Shown: positions 1 through 8,209 of the stretch, piece by piece | Position numbering within the stretch: the first letter of the stretch is position 1 | Layout: each line of letters starts with the position of its first letter | DNA from: Fructobacillus broussonetiae | GTDB taxonomy: Bacteria; Bacillota; Bacilli; Lactobacillales; Lactobacillaceae | Reading direction: 5' to 3' | NCBI RefSeq assembly: GCF_018437275.1 | Contig: NZ_JAAMFK010000002.1 | Location: forward strand, 1-64,000 | DNA: 64,000 nt | Program-made: the position numbers and the translations under genes | The notes under the pieces: generated by a model | What the model was told of the DNA's origin: nothing | Seen by the model: the letters and a program-made list of their open reading frames with translations, nothing else | The model's database searches: none

Positions 1-62
1 AGCTCTTTAGCGCCAAAAGTAGTTGCCGGAACGCTGGCTGCGAGGATAGGACGACGCGATGC
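1..62 (+). rRNA. rrf: 5S ribosomal RNA, 3' part (cut by window edge)
   Basis: The first 62 bases are nearly identical to the 3' half of the complete 5S gene at 311-428; the only difference seen is C for T in the terminal helix. This is the 3' end of an rRNA operon whose 16S and 23S genes lie outside the window. A strong terminator follows at once. Confidence 0.93.
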
Positions 63-75
63 CTGTACATATTAG

Positions 76-110
76 AGAGGAATCAGCATTTTGCTGGTTC
101 CTCTTTTTTT
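76..110 (+). terminator. rRNA operon terminator
   Basis: A 13-bp stem (76-88 with 92-104, one G-T pair) is closed by a three-base loop and runs into seven or more T. It ends transcription 14 bases after the 5S gene. Confidence 0.9.
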
Positions 111-310
111 GTGTCCTAAACGATCCAGGCTTGCTTTACTTATATAGGGGTCTAAGGGTTGATTGAAGACAAATGAAAAGGACTGTGTATCAGGGGTCAC
201 TGCTTGGAATTTCCTCGATTCTGTTCATAAGGTTTTTTCACGTAATTTTACAACAATAGACTAGACAATTGCTTCGATTCTTTGTAAACTAATTGGTGTA
301 GAAATACACG
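111..310. other. spacer between two 5S genes, no gene seen
   Basis: These 200 AT-rich bases contain no convincing coding region and no tRNA. The stretch just before the second 5S gene could be a copy of a 23S-5S spacer, which cannot be tested here because no 23S sequence is in the window. Confidence 0.4.
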
Positions 311-428
311 GTGTCGTGTCGATAGCAAAGAGGAACCACCTGTTCCCATCTCGAACACAGAAGTTAAGCTCTTTAGCGCCAAAAGTAGTTGCCGGAACGC
401 TGGCTGCGAGGATAGGACGATGCGATGC
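311..428 (+). rRNA. rrf: 5S ribosomal RNA, second complete copy
   Basis: This 118-base gene has the usual 5S landmarks: GATAGC after helix I, the central CACCTGTTCCCAT and GAACACAGAAGTTAAGC blocks, and GAGGATAGGAC before the 3' end. Helix I forms ten pairs, including G-U pairs, between 311-320 and 419-428. It stands alone, separated from the first 5S gene by a terminator and 200 bases of spacer, so it needs its own promoter or processing from read-through RNA. Confidence 0.93.
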
Positions 429-439
429 AAAGACTATTA

Positions 440-478
440 AACAACGGTTGTACCAAGGGTACACTGTTGTTTTTTTTA
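440..478 (+). terminator. terminator after second 5S gene
   Basis: An imperfect stem formed by AACAAC (440-445) and GTTGTT (466-471), with further pairs inside, is followed by a run of eight T. Confidence 0.8.
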
Positions 479-554
479 TTATTAACGTTTAAAATATAGT
501 AAATAACATGTTTTAAATGTCTTTGAACCTGTCGGTGAAATTGAGGTGATTCAT

Positions 555-1247
555 ATGGAAATGGAACGAATTAACGATAACACCATCCGGGTAATGGTCG
601 AAAATGAAGATTTGAAGGAACGCGGCACTTCTATCCGCGACCTCCTTTCAGACCGGAATAAAATTGAATCTTTCTTCTACAACATCCTTTCAGAACTAGA
701 CACTGACGACGATTTTGTCGACAACGACAAGGTATCCTTCCAAGTCCTGCCTAATCAAAACGGGTTAGAATTATTTATTTCCCGTTTGGACGAAGAGGGG
801 GCCCTTGGTGATTTACTCGCTTCACTTTCAGAACGTGAAGATGATCAGAATCAAGGTGAAATGCCTGCCATGGATGACTTGTCACTTGAACAAAAAACTG
901 CCTTGCAAGGTTCTGACGGTGGGGAAGTTACTAACGAAAAGCCAATGAGTGGCCGAATGGACACTGTTGTGCTGGATAACTTTGAAAACTTGCTTGCCCT
1001 TGTTGCGCTATTGGAAGATTTCCAAGGTCACTCATCGGCATACCGTTATAACGGTGCTTACTATTTGGTCCTTGATTCACGCTTCCTCGACATGACGGCA
1101 GCAGAATTGAATGCCATGTATGCCACTCTGATTGAATACGGTCGCTTTGCTAAGCAAGGCGCCACCTACCTCTCTGAGCACGGTGATGTGTTGTTTGAAG
1201 AGGGTGCCATTCAATCATTGAACAAAATCTTTGCTTCAGCCGAATAA
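555..1247 (+). CDS. mecA: adaptor protein MecA
   Basis: This 230-residue protein matches the MecA/YpbH family over its full length. It begins MEMERINDNTIRV, has an acidic N-terminal substrate-binding domain, a variable linker (about residues 100-135), and a C-terminal ClpC-binding domain starting near the DNFENLLALV segment. In relatives MecA delivers unfolded proteins and the competence factor ComK to the ClpCP protease in the cytoplasm. The start at 555 is preferred over the GTG three codons upstream because GAGGTG at 543-548 sits six bases before it. Confidence 0.93.
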   Translation: MEMERINDNTIRVMVENEDLKERGTSIRDLLSDRNKIESFFYNILSELDTDDDFVDNDKVSFQVLPNQNGLELFISRLDEEGALGDLLASLSEREDDQNQGEMPAMDDLSLEQKTALQGSDGGEVTNEKPMSGRMDTVVLDNFENLLALVALLEDFQGHSSAYRYNGAYYLVLDSRFLDMTAAELNAMYATLIEYGRFAKQGATYLSEHGDVLFEEGAIQSLNKIFASAE

Positions 1248-1310
1248 GTTATGAAGGAATTGAGTAATTCCGGTATAATGGCTGTATTATCTTAATTGGA
1301 GTTACTTTCT

Positions 1311-1712
1311 ATGCAAATCTTTAACTTTATTTCCCTCATCTTATTCTTTATCTTGCTTTTCTATCTTGGCTCTGCTGGGCTATCTAACTTCTTGGCTCGT
1401 CGTCGTGGAACGGTTTTGAAGGCCAACGCTTTCATTGAAAAGCACAACGAAGAAAACGGGCAGTTGATCGATGTCCGCGAAAAGGAACCATTTAAGCGTT
1501 CGCACTTGAAGGGTGCACGCAACATGCCATCAATGACTTTGAGCCAAGGTAAGTCCGGTTTACGAAAAGATATGCCGATCTTTATTTATGGCGAAACACT
1601 TGGTTCTGCCGCTGGTGTGGCAAAGCGCCTTCGCAAAGAAGGTGCAAAAAAGGATATGCTCTTCTTGATGGCCGGTGGTTACCGTGCCTTCCAAGCGAAG
1701 CAAAAGCGTTAA
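1311..1712 (+). CDS. rhodanese-like domain protein, membrane anchored
   Basis: The 133-residue protein starts with one membrane segment (residues 4-24), followed by a rhodanese fold with the typical DVREKEPFKRSHLKGARNMP block. The usual catalytic Cys loop is replaced by FIYGETLGSAAG, so sulfur transfer by the standard Cys is unlikely. It resembles the YqhL group next to mecA or glucose kinase genes in Firmicutes. The ATG at 1311 is chosen because GGAG at 1298-1301 precedes it. TATAAT at 1274-1279 may give it its own promoter. Its true substrate is unknown. Confidence 0.8.
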   Translation: MQIFNFISLILFFILLFYLGSAGLSNFLARRRGTVLKANAFIEKHNEENGQLIDVREKEPFKRSHLKGARNMPSMTLSQGKSGLRKDMPIFIYGETLGSAAGVAKRLRKEGAKKDMLFLMAGGYRAFQAKQKR

Positions 1713-1725
1713 TTTGGCGCAAAAA

Positions 1726-1754
1726 AAAGAATCGCCAGAAGCGATTCTTTTTAT
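1726..1754. terminator. bidirectional terminator between convergent genes
   Basis: A perfect 10-bp stem (1726-1735 with 1741-1750) with a five-base loop is flanked by A-run and T-run, so it works for the rhodanese gene on the plus strand and the DUF3042 gene on the minus strand. Confidence 0.88.
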
Positions 1755-1768
1755 TTGACTTCAATTTA

Positions 1769-1954
1769 TTAGAAACGTGATTGGTGAGCCGCCTTTGAGC
1801 GACGAACGGCAGTCTTTGAAACGTCTTCGTATTCTTCGTCTGCCTTTTCAATAGGGGCGATAACCGCCTTCTTGTAACCAAATGCGGAGACCGCGGCTGC
1901 GATTACTGAGCCGACGACACCTGTTGCTAATCCTGCTTTAAATCCTTTAGCCAT
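1769..1954 (-). CDS. DUF3042 family small protein
   Basis: The 61-residue protein begins MAKGFKAGLATGVVGS, a glycine-rich hydrophobic N-terminus typical of the Lactobacillales DUF3042 family, followed by a charged tail. The function of the family is unknown; one membrane segment (about residues 7-26) is likely. AAGGAG lies at good distance for the ATG at 1954; an ATG one codon upstream (1957) is too close. It is convergent with the rhodanese gene and divergent from miaA. Confidence 0.85.
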   Translation of the reverse strand: MAKGFKAGLATGVVGSVIAAAVSAFGYKKAVIAPIEKADEEYEDVSKTAVRRSKAAHQSRF

Positions 1955-2034
1955 CATTTTCTCCTTTAGTAATTCACGTCTATTATCGTTGATTTTCCGC
2001 CATTTGTAAACGGCAATCAGCAGAAAAGAGTCTT

Positions 2035-2937
2035 ATGTCTAAAATCCCAATCATTGTCATCGCTGGTCCAACGGCTTCTGGTAAGTCCGACTTAGCCATG
2101 TCTTTGGCAGAACAATTTAATGGTGAACTGGTATCTGCCGACTCGCTTCAAGTTTACAAGAACTTAGACATCGGTACCGCGAAGGCAACACCAGCTGAGC
2201 AAAAACGTGTGCCACAGCACTTACTTGATTTAGTGGACGAAACGGCAAACTTTTCCGTCGCCGATTTTTTGACAGAAGCCGACAAAGCCATTCTTGCTAT
2301 TCATCAACGTGGTAAGTTGCCAATCGTTGTTGGTGGAACTGGTTTTTATGTGAAGGCGTTGCTTGGTCAGCAAGCTTTGGAATTCGGTGAATCAAATGAA
2401 GAAGAGGTCAAAAAAGACAGCGCGCTACCCCTGGATGCATTGGTTGAAAAGCTAAAGAAACTGGCCGACTCGGATTTCGTTTCCACTGTTGATCTGAATA
2501 ACAAGACCCGCGTCGTGCGAGCTATTCAAAAAGCGAAGATGCAACCCCAGGAGAAGACCGTAGCGCGTCCTGAATACGATGCGCTAGTATTGGCGCTCGA
2601 TTGGCCAAGAGAGGTCCTCTACGGCCGAATTAACCGTCGTGTGCAATTGATGATGGATGCCGGGCTGGAAGAAGAAGCACGTTCATTGTACGAGCTTGGT
2701 GGATCAAGCTTGCAAGCGGGCAGGGGAATCGGCTACAAGGAGTTTTATCCCTACTTTGGTGGGGATTTGACTTTGGAAGAGGTCGTGTCAGCCATTCAAC
2801 AGGACTCCAGACGATATGCAAAAAGACAGCTGACGTATTGGCGCCATCAAATCGCTGGGTTACAATGGATTGACGGGCAAGATGCATGGGCACTTGCCAA
2901 AGAAAAAACGAGCGCTTTTTTGAACGAGCGTGTCTGA
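2035..2937 (+). CDS. miaA: tRNA dimethylallyltransferase
   Basis: The 300-residue enzyme adds a dimethylallyl group to A37 of tRNAs that read codons starting with U. The P-loop GPTASGKS (residues 11-18), the SADSLQVYKNLDIGTAK block and IVVGGTGFYVKALL are hallmark MiaA motifs, and the length is normal. It overlaps nothing; a small conserved-looking gene follows after 12 bases, probably on the same mRNA. Confidence 0.95.
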   Translation: MSKIPIIVIAGPTASGKSDLAMSLAEQFNGELVSADSLQVYKNLDIGTAKATPAEQKRVPQHLLDLVDETANFSVADFLTEADKAILAIHQRGKLPIVVGGTGFYVKALLGQQALEFGESNEEEVKKDSALPLDALVEKLKKLADSDFVSTVDLNNKTRVVRAIQKAKMQPQEKTVARPEYDALVLALDWPREVLYGRINRRVQLMMDAGLEEEARSLYELGGSSLQAGRGIGYKEFYPYFGGDLTLEEVVSAIQQDSRRYAKRQLTYWRHQIAGLQWIDGQDAWALAKEKTSAFLNERV

Positions 2938-2949
2938 CAGGAGATAAAA

Positions 2950-3123
2950 ATGGATTATTCACAAGCATTGTTGGATTTGCGTGACGGAAAAATTGATGAA
3001 ATTAACGTGACGCCAGAAACGTTCTCAGACTTTCAAAAAGCCTGGTCAGAGTTTCCATACCAAAACACGGTTAAAGGCATTGCCCACCGTGCTGGAAAAG
3101 TGACGTACGTTCGTTCAAAATAG
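2950..3123 (+). CDS. small hypothetical protein downstream of miaA
   Basis: A 57-residue open frame starts at an ATG six bases after a strong AGGAG (2939-2943) and ends just before the mreB promoter. The sequence starts MDYSQALLDLRDGKID and contains EINVTPETFSDFQKAW; it is polar, with no membrane segment. The ribosome binding site and 12-base spacing from miaA argue that it is translated. I do not recognise a family. Confidence 0.7.
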   Translation: MDYSQALLDLRDGKIDEINVTPETFSDFQKAWSEFPYQNTVKGIAHRAGKVTYVRSK

Positions 3124-3144
3124 GGTGTTGCTAGCATATATTTG

Positions 3145-3153
3145 TGCTACAAT
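3145..3153 (+). promoter_or_regulatory. extended -10 promoter of mreB
   Basis: TGCTACAAT is an extended -10 element. The only -35-like hexamer (TTGCTA, 3128-3133) is 14 bases away, so the TG extension probably matters. The transcript would carry a hairpin at 3184-3202. Confidence 0.5.
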
Positions 3154-3183
3154 ATTAGCAAGTAAACTAAAATATTAAAATAT

Positions 3184-3202
3184 GGTCAGTCATGGACTGA
3201 CC
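3184..3202 (+). promoter_or_regulatory. hairpin in mreB leader
   Basis: GGTCAGTC (3184-3191) and GACTGACC (3195-3202) form a perfect 8-bp stem with a three-base loop, ending eight bases before the Shine-Dalgarno AGAGG of mreB. There is no T-run, so it is not a terminator; it may affect mRNA stability or bind a protein. Confidence 0.5.
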
Positions 3203-3222
3203 CCTAATTGAGAGGCAAGACT

Positions 3223-4230
3223 GTGGCATTATCATTTGGACAACATAACGTTGGTATCGACTTGGGTACGTCAAACACGTACGTATACGTTGAAGGTAAG
3301 GGAATTGTTTTGCGCGAACCTTCAGTGGTTGCAAAGAACACGGAATCTGGCGAAATCATCGCCGTTGGATCAGAAGCACGTGAAATGCTTGGCCGCACGC
3401 CAGCATCAATCTCTGCTATTCGTCCAATGCGTGATGGTGTGATTGCTGATTACGACACGACCGTTGCCATGATTTCATACTACTTGAAGAAGGCATTGGG
3501 TGGCCGTGTTGGTAAGCCATTTGTAACGTTGGGTGTTCCTGCTAAGATTACGGCCGTTGAACGTCGTGCCGTTATCGACGCTGCTCGTGTCGCTGGTGCA
3601 CGTGATGCTTACGTATTAGAAGAACCATTCGCAGCAGCCATTGGTGCTGGTTTGCCAGTTATGGAACCAACTGGTTCAATGGTTGTGGACTTTGGTGGTG
3701 GAACGACTGACGTCGCTACGATTTCCCTCGGTGGAATCGTGTCATCACGTTCAACGCGCTTTGCCGGCGACAAGTTGAACGAAGCCATCATCTCTTATGT
3801 TCGTAACAACAACAACTTGGCCATTGGTGAAACGACGGCTGAACGTTTGAAGATTGAAGTTGGAACGGTTTCTTTGCAAGATGCAAAGAACATGTCAGCT
3901 TCAACGGCTCGTGGACGTGACTTGTTGACTGGCTTGCCAAAGACTGTGGAAGTACCAGCCATCGACATCGCACAGGCCATCCAAGACCCCGTAAACGAAA
4001 TCGTGAACGCCATTCGCGAAACGTTGGAAGCCACGCAACCTGAAATTGCAGCCGACGTTATCGATCACGGAATGGTCTTGACTGGTGGTGGAGCTCAACT
4101 CCGCGGTTTGCCAGAAATGATTGAAGCTGTAACGAAGGTTTCCGTCATCGTTGCTGAAGAACCAATGGACGCCGTTGTAAAGGGTGTCGGAGAATCACTG
4201 AAGTCATTGGACATCTTGCGCCATAACTAA
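3223..4230 (+). CDS. mreB: rod shape-determining protein MreB (actin-like)
   Basis: The 335-residue actin-fold protein polymerises under the membrane and directs cell wall synthesis. The phosphate 1 motif is GIDLGTSNTYVYV, phosphate 2 is VVDFGGGTTDVA and the adenosine motif is VLTGGGAQLRG. GTG at 3223 is chosen because AGAGG (3211-3215) is seven bases upstream; an in-frame TTG at 3208 lies before that site. mreC and mreD follow, with a hairpin between mreB and mreC that could lower expression of the latter two. Confidence 0.95.
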   Translation: MALSFGQHNVGIDLGTSNTYVYVEGKGIVLREPSVVAKNTESGEIIAVGSEAREMLGRTPASISAIRPMRDGVIADYDTTVAMISYYLKKALGGRVGKPFVTLGVPAKITAVERRAVIDAARVAGARDAYVLEEPFAAAIGAGLPVMEPTGSMVVDFGGGTTDVATISLGGIVSSRSTRFAGDKLNEAIISYVRNNNNLAIGETTAERLKIEVGTVSLQDAKNMSASTARGRDLLTGLPKTVEVPAIDIAQAIQDPVNEIVNAIRETLEATQPEIAADVIDHGMVLTGGGAQLRGLPEMIEAVTKVSVIVAEEPMDAVVKGVGESLKSLDILRHN

Positions 4231-4246
4231 ACTTTGTCAAAACATG

Positions 4247-4274
4247 AAGCGTAGCGCTTGCGCTACGCTTTTAT
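4247..4274 (+). terminator. hairpin between mreB and mreC
   Basis: A perfect 10-bp stem (4247-4256 with 4261-4270) with loop CTTG is followed by TTATTTG. The T-run is short, so it could be a partial terminator that tunes the mreB to mreCD ratio or a 3'-end stabiliser. Confidence 0.6.
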
Positions 4275-4301
4275 TTGTCAGAGAGCAAAAGGAAGTATTG
4301 T

Positions 4302-5156
4302 ATGCGTAAAATCTTTTCATCCAGGACGTTGGTCCTGTTAATGGTTGGTTTCTTGGTCGTCGTCGGATTGATTGCCGGGTCCAACTGGTGGGCGAAGAAA
4401 ACGAATAATCCACCATTCTTCCAGCGAGTGGTGAACGATCTGTCCGGTGGTATGGCCAAAGTCATTTCCGTACCATCCAACGCCGTTGGTCACCGTGCCA
4501 ACTCCTTGGCGAACTTACTAAACACCTTTTCCGAAAACAAGGAACTGAAGGGCAAGTTAGATGGTTACGCTCAAAACAAGGTGCGTTTGCAGACGGTTGA
4601 AGAAGAAAACGAATCATTGAAAAAGCAGTTGGGCTTGAAGAAGTCTTTGACTGACTACGAAACGATTCCAGCCGTGACAATTTCACGCTCACCAACCACT
4701 TGGAACTCTCAGTTGGTCATCGACAAGGGAGCCCGTTCTGGTTTGAAGAAGGGAATGCCTGTTATGGGTGATTCTGGTGTCATCGGAATTCTTTCCGAAG
4801 TAAATACGGTGAACGCCAAGGTTGCTTTGATTTCTGATACCTCTGAAGATTCAAACCGCTTCGCCATCACCGTTCGCTCCGGATCAGGAGACGTGAACGG
4901 AATTGTGACGGACTACGATGCCGACAAGAAGATGTTGGTCATGGGTTCAGTGCCAAACTCCGCTAACCTAAACAAAGACGACACCGTTGTGACGTCCGGA
5001 TTAGGTGGTAAGATTCCTTCTGGATTGCTCGTTGGTAAAATCGCGGATGTTACTTCTGATTCCTATGGTTTGTCGAAGAAGATTTACATTCAGCCAAGCT
5101 CTGACTTATCCAAGATTTCAAACGTCTTGGTCGCAAAGAGCAGTTTGGAGTCCTAA
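4302..5156 (+). CDS. mreC: cell shape protein MreC
   Basis: The 284-residue protein has one N-terminal membrane segment (about residues 7-27), a coiled coil (about 70-110, with the EEENESLKKQLGL stretch) and two beta domains, the usual MreC layout. It scaffolds the elongation machinery outside the membrane. ATG at 4302 has AAGGA nine bases upstream; longer in-frame starts precede that site. mreD begins directly after the stop codon. Confidence 0.92.
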   Translation: MRKIFSSRTLVLLMVGFLVVVGLIAGSNWWAKKTNNPPFFQRVVNDLSGGMAKVISVPSNAVGHRANSLANLLNTFSENKELKGKLDGYAQNKVRLQTVEEENESLKKQLGLKKSLTDYETIPAVTISRSPTTWNSQLVIDKGARSGLKKGMPVMGDSGVIGILSEVNTVNAKVALISDTSEDSNRFAITVRSGSGDVNGIVTDYDADKKMLVMGSVPNSANLNKDDTVVTSGLGGKIPSGLLVGKIADVTSDSYGLSKKIYIQPSSDLSKISNVLVAKSSLES

Positions 5157-5684
5157 ATGGCAAGTTGGCAATTTTTCCGTTTAAACATTGCTTTCCCTTT
5201 GATTCTTGTGTTGCTGTTCCTGTTGGACGGTAACTTGATGGCTTCTCTTGGAAACTTCTTGTTGCGCGGTTCACTCCACGCCGTACCGATGTTAACTTTG
5301 ATTTGGTTCTTTTACGCCATTCAGTTTGGCGTAATGGATAAGATGCCATTCTACGTTTATGTGGTTATCATCGGTGTTTTGTACGATATCTTCTACACGG
5401 GTATTTTTGGAACCTACACGCTGTCATTCTTGGGCGCATGCTTTGTTATGGAACGACTGCAACCATACTTTGATAGTCGGATGATGTCGGGGCTTTTGCT
5501 CTTCTTGATTGGGATGCTAGTCTATCTGGCCGCCACCTATTTTGCTGGAAAAATCATTGGTGTCGGGCATGAATCACACCTGGCATTCTTCATTTTCCTA
5601 TTGCTGCCAACGTCTGTGTTGAACTTGGTACTAGCAGCAATCTTCTATTATCCCGGATGGTCCTTGTTGCAACGCTTGGGATAA
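5157..5684 (+). CDS. mreD: rod shape-determining protein MreD
   Basis: The 175-residue integral membrane protein has five to six hydrophobic segments and is translationally coupled to mreC, whose stop codon abuts its ATG. Sequence conservation in this family is low; identification rests on topology and on the mreBCD order. It acts in the elongasome with MreC. Confidence 0.9.
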   Translation: MASWQFFRLNIAFPLILVLLFLLDGNLMASLGNFLLRGSLHAVPMLTLIWFFYAIQFGVMDKMPFYVYVVIIGVLYDIFYTGIFGTYTLSFLGACFVMERLQPYFDSRMMSGLLLFLIGMLVYLAATYFAGKIIGVGHESHLAFFIFLLLPTSVLNLVLAAIFYYPGWSLLQRLG

Positions 5685-5686
5685 GC

Positions 5687-5715
5687 TTGCACTTTTACGG
5701 ATTGCCCGTTATAAT
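5687..5715 (+). promoter_or_regulatory. sigma-A promoter of the T-box transcript
   Basis: TTGCAC (5687-5692) and TATAAT (5710-5715) are 17 bases apart, a near-consensus promoter that starts just after the mreD stop codon. Confidence 0.85.
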
Positions 5716-5721
5716 TAAGCA

Positions 5722-5975
5722 TGATTTAAATCGTTGACTAGGCGAGTAGCAAGCGGATTCTTTTCAGGAAGCTCACGGTTATTGGAAGTGAGTAAGAACC
5801 GCTGGTGAACCACCCCTAGGAGTGCGTTGGTGAACCTTTAGTAGCCATCGTCGGTCGTGCCCGTTACGCACAAACGTTTTTATACGTTATGAGGCCTATT
5901 TAGCGATGGATGGGCAACTATGAGGTGGGACCGCGTCTTTTCGCCCTCTAAGCAGCAATGCTTGGAGGGCTTTTT
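5722..5975 (+). ncRNA. T-box riboswitch, probably histidine-specific
   Basis: The leader has Stem I closed by CTAGG (5738-5742) and CCTAG (5815-5819), the AGTA loop motif (5745-5748), the T-box sequence GAGGTGGGACCGCG (5922-5935), and a 12-bp terminator stem (5943-5954 with 5959-5970) followed by five T. The base in the T-box that reads the tRNA discriminator is G, which pairs with C73; among bacterial tRNAs C73 is the mark of tRNA-His. The specifier loop contains CAC (5811-5813), a histidine codon. Uncharged tRNA-His would therefore switch on the transporter genes behind it. T-box class is certain; specificity is inference. Confidence 0.93.
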
Positions 5976-6000
5976 ATATTAATTTTATTTTGGAGTATTT

Positions 6001-6642
6001 ATGGCAAATCTAATGAGCTTTCTACCCGGTGTTTTAGCCGGATTAAAGATGACTTTGGGCGTCTTTTTCATTACGATAATCGGATCAGTACCGTTGGGAA
6101 TCTTGGCTTCCCTTGGAATGAAGTCACCATACTTCACCATTCGTTGGTTGGTTAATGGCTACATCTGGATTATGCGTGGAACACCACTCTTGCTCCAGTT
6201 AATTTTTATCTATTATGGTTTAGCAACCGTTGGCTTGCCCTTCGACCGTTTTGAAGCCGCAGCCTTTGCCTTTATCATCAACTACGCTGCTTATCTTGCA
6301 GAAATCTTCCGTGGTGGTTTGCAGGCTGTGCCACAGGGACAGTTTGATGCGGCGAAGGTTCTCGGATTATCAAAGACCCAGACTTTCTTCAAAGTCGTTT
6401 TGCCACAGGTGATTAAGATTGTCGTTCCATCCTTTGGTAACGAAGTCGTGAACTTGGTAAAGGATACGTCTTTGATTTACGTTATCGGATTGGGGGACAT
6501 TCTTCGAGCTGGTTCAATTGCGGCCAGTCGTGAGGTGACCTTGCTTCCATATTTGTTGGTTGGAGTTATCTACTTGCTGATGACGGCCATTGTGACATTA
6601 ATCCTACGCGCATCTGAAAAGCGCTTGAACGTTTGGAGGTAA
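6001..6642 (+). CDS. amino acid ABC transporter permease (probable histidine uptake)
   Basis: The 213-residue protein has about five membrane segments and the HisM/GlnP type EAA loop (EIFRGGLQAVPQGQFDAAKVLGL). The N-terminal GVLAGLKMTLGV is typical of polar amino-acid permeases. It is the first gene behind the T-box, and the ATPase starts three bases after its stop. From the T-box reading I infer histidine as substrate; only one permease gene is present, so it would form a homodimer. Confidence 0.88.
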   Translation: MANLMSFLPGVLAGLKMTLGVFFITIIGSVPLGILASLGMKSPYFTIRWLVNGYIWIMRGTPLLLQLIFIYYGLATVGLPFDRFEAAAFAFIINYAAYLAEIFRGGLQAVPQGQFDAAKVLGLSKTQTFFKVVLPQVIKIVVPSFGNEVVNLVKDTSLIYVIGLGDILRAGSIAASREVTLLPYLLVGVIYLLMTAIVTLILRASEKRLNVWR

Positions 6643-6645
6643 AAG

Positions 6646-7287
6646 ATGATTAAAATTGAAAACTTATCCAAAAGTTACGGCGAGAAAGTCATCTTCAAAG
6701 ACCTTTCGATGTCACTTGAAAACGGTGAAATTCTGGCGGTTTTAGGTCCCTCTGGAATTGGGAAGACGACCTTCATCAAGACCCTAACCGGATTGGAAGA
6801 AGCACAGTCCGGAACGGTTAACTTAGATGGAAAGGAACTCCAGGTGGGGGACAGTGAATTGACGGCCAAGATTGGCTTGATTTTCCAGGACTTCAATTTA
6901 TTCCCACACTTGACCGTGAAGAAGAATATTACGTTGGCTCCAGTTTTGACCAAGACGATGTCTGAAGAAGAGGCAGCCGCAAAGGCTGATTCACTACTTG
7001 AAAAGCTTGGTTTGTCGGAACAGGCGGACCTTTATCCTTACCAGCTCTCTGGTGGTCAAAAGCAACGTGTTGGGATTGCCCGCGCCTTAGCCATGAACCC
7101 TCAGGTCATTGCTTATGATGAACCAACTTCTGGATTGGATGAAAAAGCAACGAAGCAGGTGGCTGATGTCATGCTCGCGCTTAAAGAAGAGGGCGTTGCT
7201 CAGTTAGTTGTGACCCACGACTTACCTTTTGCAAAGGATGTTGCGGATCAAACTTTTGATTTTGAAAAAGAGGTAAAGCGCTCGTGA
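6646..7287 (+). CDS. amino acid ABC transporter ATP-binding protein
   Basis: The 213-residue ATPase has Walker A GPSGIGKTT, signature LSGGQKQRVGIARAL, Walker B VIAYDEPTSGLD and the H-loop VVTHD. GGAGG precedes its ATG. It overlaps the downstream binding-protein gene by four bases. It is slightly shorter than the usual 240 residues because the C-terminus ends soon after the H-loop. Confidence 0.9.
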   Translation: MIKIENLSKSYGEKVIFKDLSMSLENGEILAVLGPSGIGKTTFIKTLTGLEEAQSGTVNLDGKELQVGDSELTAKIGLIFQDFNLFPHLTVKKNITLAPVLTKTMSEEEAAAKADSLLEKLGLSEQADLYPYQLSGGQKQRVGIARALAMNPQVIAYDEPTSGLDEKATKQVADVMLALKEEGVAQLVVTHDLPFAKDVADQTFDFEKEVKRS

Positions 7288-8138
7288 TTTCAAAGAAGAG
7301 AAAAATCATCGTAAATAGTGTGGTGGCTTTCTTCTTTTTTGTTGGGGTAATCTGGGCCGCCATCATCGTAGCAAAGCCCGGTCAAATGTCAGCTCGAGAG
7401 GATCAATGGAGCCGGATTCAAAAAGAAAAGACCATTACCATCGGCCTTGACGATACCTTTGTTCCAATGGGCTTCCGTGATAAGCAGGGAAAGCTTGTTG
7501 GTTTTGATATCGACCTTGCTGAAAAGGTGTTTGCCAACCTTGGCATCAAGGTCAAGTGGCAAACGATTGATTGGTCCATGAAGGAAACCGAACTAAACAC
7601 TGGAAACATTGATGCTCTTTGGAATGGTTACACAAAGACACCTGAACGTGCCAAGCAAGTCGCCTTTTCAAAGAGCTACCACGAATCAAACTTGACGCTC
7701 GTGGTAAACAAGACTTCTGGTATTCACCGTTTCTCTGATATGACCGGAAAGACGCTCGGCATCCAAACGGGTTCATCTGCTGAAACGGACTTGAACACTC
7801 ACCCCGAAATTTTGAAGAATTACCTGGCTGGTCAACAGGCCGTTGGCTACGATACCTTCGACAAGGCCTTCACTGACTTAAACGCCAAGCGCCTCGATGG
7901 GTTGCTTGTAGACGAAGACTACGCTCGTTACTACATCGAACACCAGGCTAATCCTGAAAACTACGCCTTGCTGCGTGGTGGCTTTAAGCCTTCAGAAGAC
8001 GTCGTTGGACTTCGTAAGGGTGATAAGGGATTGCAACAGGCCATTAACCGAGAATTGGATCGTCTCCAAAAGAACGGCTTCATTCGCAACCTTGAAGCAC
8101 GCTGGTTTGGTCCTCAACCAGATCTTAAAAAGAACTAA
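7284..8138 (+). CDS. amino acid ABC transporter substrate-binding protein
   Basis: The 284-residue SBP of the polar amino-acid family (TITIGLDDTFVPMGF start of the mature domain) begins at a GTG that overlaps the ATPase stop codon. Its N-terminus has a hydrophobic segment (about residues 9-30) but no lipobox cysteine, so it appears held by an uncleaved or cleaved signal segment rather than by lipid. Substrate is inferred to be histidine from the T-box upstream. Confidence 0.87.
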   Translation: MISKKRKIIVNSVVAFFFFVGVIWAAIIVAKPGQMSAREDQWSRIQKEKTITIGLDDTFVPMGFRDKQGKLVGFDIDLAEKVFANLGIKVKWQTIDWSMKETELNTGNIDALWNGYTKTPERAKQVAFSKSYHESNLTLVVNKTSGIHRFSDMTGKTLGIQTGSSAETDLNTHPEILKNYLAGQQAVGYDTFDKAFTDLNAKRLDGLLVDEDYARYYIEHQANPENYALLRGGFKPSEDVVGLRKGDKGLQQAINRELDRLQKNGFIRNLEARWFGPQPDLKKN

Positions 8139-8209
8139 ATTTGAAACAGCTGTCATTGTGTTTTCAATCGGACGATTGGACCAAGGCGGCTTTTTTAGGA
8201 GAAAAACAC

